Assembly: GCA_964424635.1 (NCBI GenBank)
Contig: CAYRJC010000030.1
Location: forward strand, 1-12,620
Direction of reading: 5' to 3'
DNA: 12,620 nucleotides
From: UBA920 sp964424635
GTDB taxonomy: Bacteria; Patescibacteriota; Doudnabacteria; UBA920
Position numbers and translations under genes: made by a program. Below are positions 10,778 through 12,620 of the stretch, piece by piece. The notes beneath the pieces were generated by a model. That model was not told where the DNA came from. It ran no database searches and was given only the letters and a program-made list of their open reading frames with translations. Numbering within the stretch: the stretch's first letter is position 1; every line of letters begins with the position of its first letter.

Positions 10778-12620
10778 GATCAGAATAATCACAATTATGT
10801 TGTTTATTTTTTTTATGGAGATCACTGAATAAGTCGTAATTTACTGCTTCTCGAATTTCTTCGATTGTATTAAGTAGTTTGCTTTTTAATTCGCTGATTT
10901 GATCAGTGCTCGCAAGTGGAGTTTGCGAAAATTGATTAGGATGAAGATACCAGTACTCCAAAGATGACACTGGTTGGTGGAAAAATTCTTCTGCCGCCCA
11001 TTGGTATATGCGCAATTGGTCTAAATCATTGCTAGCAGGTTTTTTGGGTACTTTTTCTGAAGTTTTATAATCTATAATTTTCAAGCCAGCTTCTGTAAAA
11101 TCAGCCCTATCAATTTTTCCATTAAATTGATATTGGTTATCGTTGCCTAGCTTCATTGTAAATGGCTGCTCTATCAATAATGGATTTGGTGGATTATCTA
11201 AAGTATATTGATAAAAAGATTTTAATATTTCTTTACCTCTGGCCCGGTATTCTTCTTTTTGCTTTTTATTTTGATACCAGTCATCAATCCATTCGGTCTC
11301 GTAAAGATCAAATAATATTTTTTCCGCAGGTAATTCTATTTTTGGATTTTTACTGAACAGGTCTTGTTGTTGGCTTAATAGTTTTTGTTGGTATTGTTCC
11401 ATGTATCTTTGTAAGACACAGTGGATCGTAGATCCAAAGCTTAAATGGTGATTCCCGGGCATCGGAAGTCTTAAATAATATCTATACTTGTAATCTAATG
11501 GGCATTGCAAAAACTGACTGATTTGACTGAAAGAAAAATGAGTAGGAAGATCTTTATAAACTTCTTTTTTAGATTTACTTTTAGGTTTGGTAAAAACAAC
11601 CTTACCTGTTGCTTTTTGAGCTGTTTCGGTTGGTACTAAATTTGTTTCGGATAAAAACAGAGAAGGCTTTTTTTCTTTTGCTCCGCCATAATCTTTGCCC
11701 CAAGACAAATATAAGTGAGTTTTGGCTCGAGTTACGGCAACATAAAATAAGCGACGCTCTTCTTGTAAATGAAAGTCTCCTTCTGGGAGTATGTCTTTTA
11801 TTAAAGCTTCTGGTAATTCGATTGAATCTCTTTTTGCTCTAGTCGGAAAACGTTGGTCAACCATGTTAATTATAAATACAAACTTAAACTCTAAGCCTTT
11901 AGAACTGTGCACAGTCATTACTTTTAAGCTTTCTGGGCCGCTATCGGGGTCAAATTTGAGCGCACCTTCTTCCCCAGCTTTTAATTCCAAATTGAGTTGC
12001 TCTAAAAAACCTCTCATTGTACGATCTGATTCTGTTTGGCAATACGTCTCAATCTTTTTATAAAATTGTTCTAAGAGTTCTCTATTTTGAGCATTTTCCA
12101 GAGTGTCTTCCATTAACAAAAGATCAATCTCTAAATCATTGATGATTTGTACAAAAAGTTCTACTGCAGATTTTTCAGTAGTTAACTTTGTATGTGTATT
12201 TAAAAATCCTAGAAGATTTTTGATGTTAGTAATAGATTCCGGGTCTAGCTGTTTTAAAGCTTCTTCATCTTGCATTGCTTCAAATAAAGAAACCGTGCGT
12301 CGATTAGTAAATTGAGTTAAATGTGCTACATCAATGCTTTTTATTTGAAACTTTGGAAAATTAAGAACCCGATATAAGCTACTGGATTCGTGATAGTTAT
12401 CTAGTAATTTGAGATAATTAATTAAATCCGCTATCAGGGGTTTGCGATATAATCCACGGTTGGCTACAAAACTGTACGGCACCCCTTTGCTATCAAGTAG
12501 TGGTATGATTTCTGCCGCCGCAGCATTAGCTCGGGTAAGTATTGCAAAATCATTCCAAGTAGATTCTGGAAACTGCTCCTTAATTTTGATGGCTTCATCT
12601 ACAACCAAATTTAATTCTTC
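10770..12620 (-). CDS. UvrD/PcrA-like helicase fused to RecB-family nuclease (N-terminus outside window)
   Basis: The frame is open to the right edge, so only about 616 C-terminal residues are seen. The ATPase motifs of domain 1A lie outside. The visible part starts inside the helicase (DFAILTRANAAA, then VPYSFVANRGLYRKPLIADL). It includes motif V, MTVHSSKGLEFKFVFI (about 235-250), and motif VI, EERRLFYVAVTRAKTHLYLS (about 287-306). A basic linker (about 340-355) joins a PD-(D/E)XK domain: SFSQISQFLQCP, FGSTIHCVLQRY, NGKIDRADF, LKIIDYKTS and DQLRIYQWAAEE. It has the catalytic H, D, D, K and the Q/Y motif. Such helicase-nucleases act in double-strand-break resection, like AdnAB or AddAB. The cysteine set for a 4Fe-4S cluster is incomplete: Cys at QCP and near the end at HNCDYSDLL, where C-x2-C appears as C-x2-S and the chain stops before the fourth position. 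It heads the visible operon with dedA and the cupin. Confidence 0.92.
   Translation of the reverse strand, partial: EELNLVVDEAIKIKEQFPESTWNDFAILTRANAAAAEIIPLLDSKGVPYSFVANRGLYRKPLIADLINYLKLLDNYHESSSLYRVLNFPKFQIKSIDVAHLTQFTNRRTVSLFEAMQDEEALKQLDPESITNIKNLLGFLNTHTKLTTEKSAVELFVQIINDLEIDLLLMEDTLENAQNRELLEQFYKKIETYCQTESDRTMRGFLEQLNLELKAGEEGALKFDPDSGPESLKVMTVHSSKGLEFKFVFIINMVDQRFPTRAKRDSIELPEALIKDILPEGDFHLQEERRLFYVAVTRAKTHLYLSWGKDYGGAKEKKPSLFLSETNLVPTETAQKATGKVVFTKPKSKSKKEVYKDLPTHFSFSQISQFLQCPLDYKYRYYLRLPMPGNHHLSFGSTIHCVLQRYMEQYQQKLLSQQQDLFSKNPKIELPAEKILFDLYETEWIDDWYQNKKQKEEYRARGKEILKSFYQYTLDNPPNPLLIEQPFTMKLGNDNQYQFNGKIDRADFTEAGLKIIDYKTSEKVPKKPASNDLDQLRIYQWAAEEFFHQPVSSLEYWYLHPNQFSQTPLASTDQISELKSKLLNTIEEIREAVNYDLFSDLHKKNKQHNCDYSDLL

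Overview
The window looks like a chromosomal segment from a small, AT-rich bacterium of the Candidate Phyla Radiation (Patescibacteria, probably a Parcubacteria-type lineage). The grounds are compact operons, many genes without a clear Shine-Dalgarno, a helicase-nuclease fusion, pseudopilin-like single-anchor surface proteins, a charged insert in GyrB, and several small membrane proteins of no named family. This placement is inferred from gene content, not from a phylogeny. Coding is standard code: 11 of the 14 visible stop codons are TAA, 3 are TAG and none is TGA. All protein genes lie on the minus strand. The only plus-strand transcription unit I can support is a short RNA near 3.15-3.27 kb.

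Layout, left to right on the plus axis (genes are read right to left). At 1-314 is the N-terminal part of a thymidylate-kinase-like protein with a degenerate P-loop. At 469-576 is a large terminator hairpin that seems to carry an inserted palindromic element. At 602-3008 is the secE-nusG-rplK-(orf120)-rplA operon, with an unrelated membrane-protein gene between L11 and L1 and an rRNA-mimicking L1-type control element just before rplA. At 3081-3144 are two back-to-back divergent promoters. One drives the secE operon leftwards; the other, a perfect consensus promoter, drives an RNA of about 120 nt rightwards to a bidirectional terminator. At 3288-3923 is an unrecognised 211-residue protein. At 4044-6143 is gyrB, with its own promoter and terminator.

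At 6296-9624 is a four-gene operon: a 4-TM membrane protein, an anchored surface protein with a calcium-type acidic repeat and two pseudopilin-like domains, a free-standing EMAP-type tRNA-binding domain, and a phenylalanyl-tRNA synthetase whose architecture is that of the monomeric mitochondrial enzyme (PheS core plus C-terminal anticodon-binding domain). At 9730-12620 is another operon: a UvrD-like helicase fused to a RecB-family nuclease (N-terminus outside the window), a DedA membrane protein, and a cupin of the mannose-6-phosphate isomerase type.

The most noteworthy system is the reduced phenylalanyl-tRNA synthetase: a one-chain enzyme plus a separate tRNA-binding domain, with no PheT editing or scaffold domains in this locus. 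Next are the rRNA-like leader of rplA and the divergent short RNA that competes for the promoter region of the secE/nusG/L11/L1 operon.
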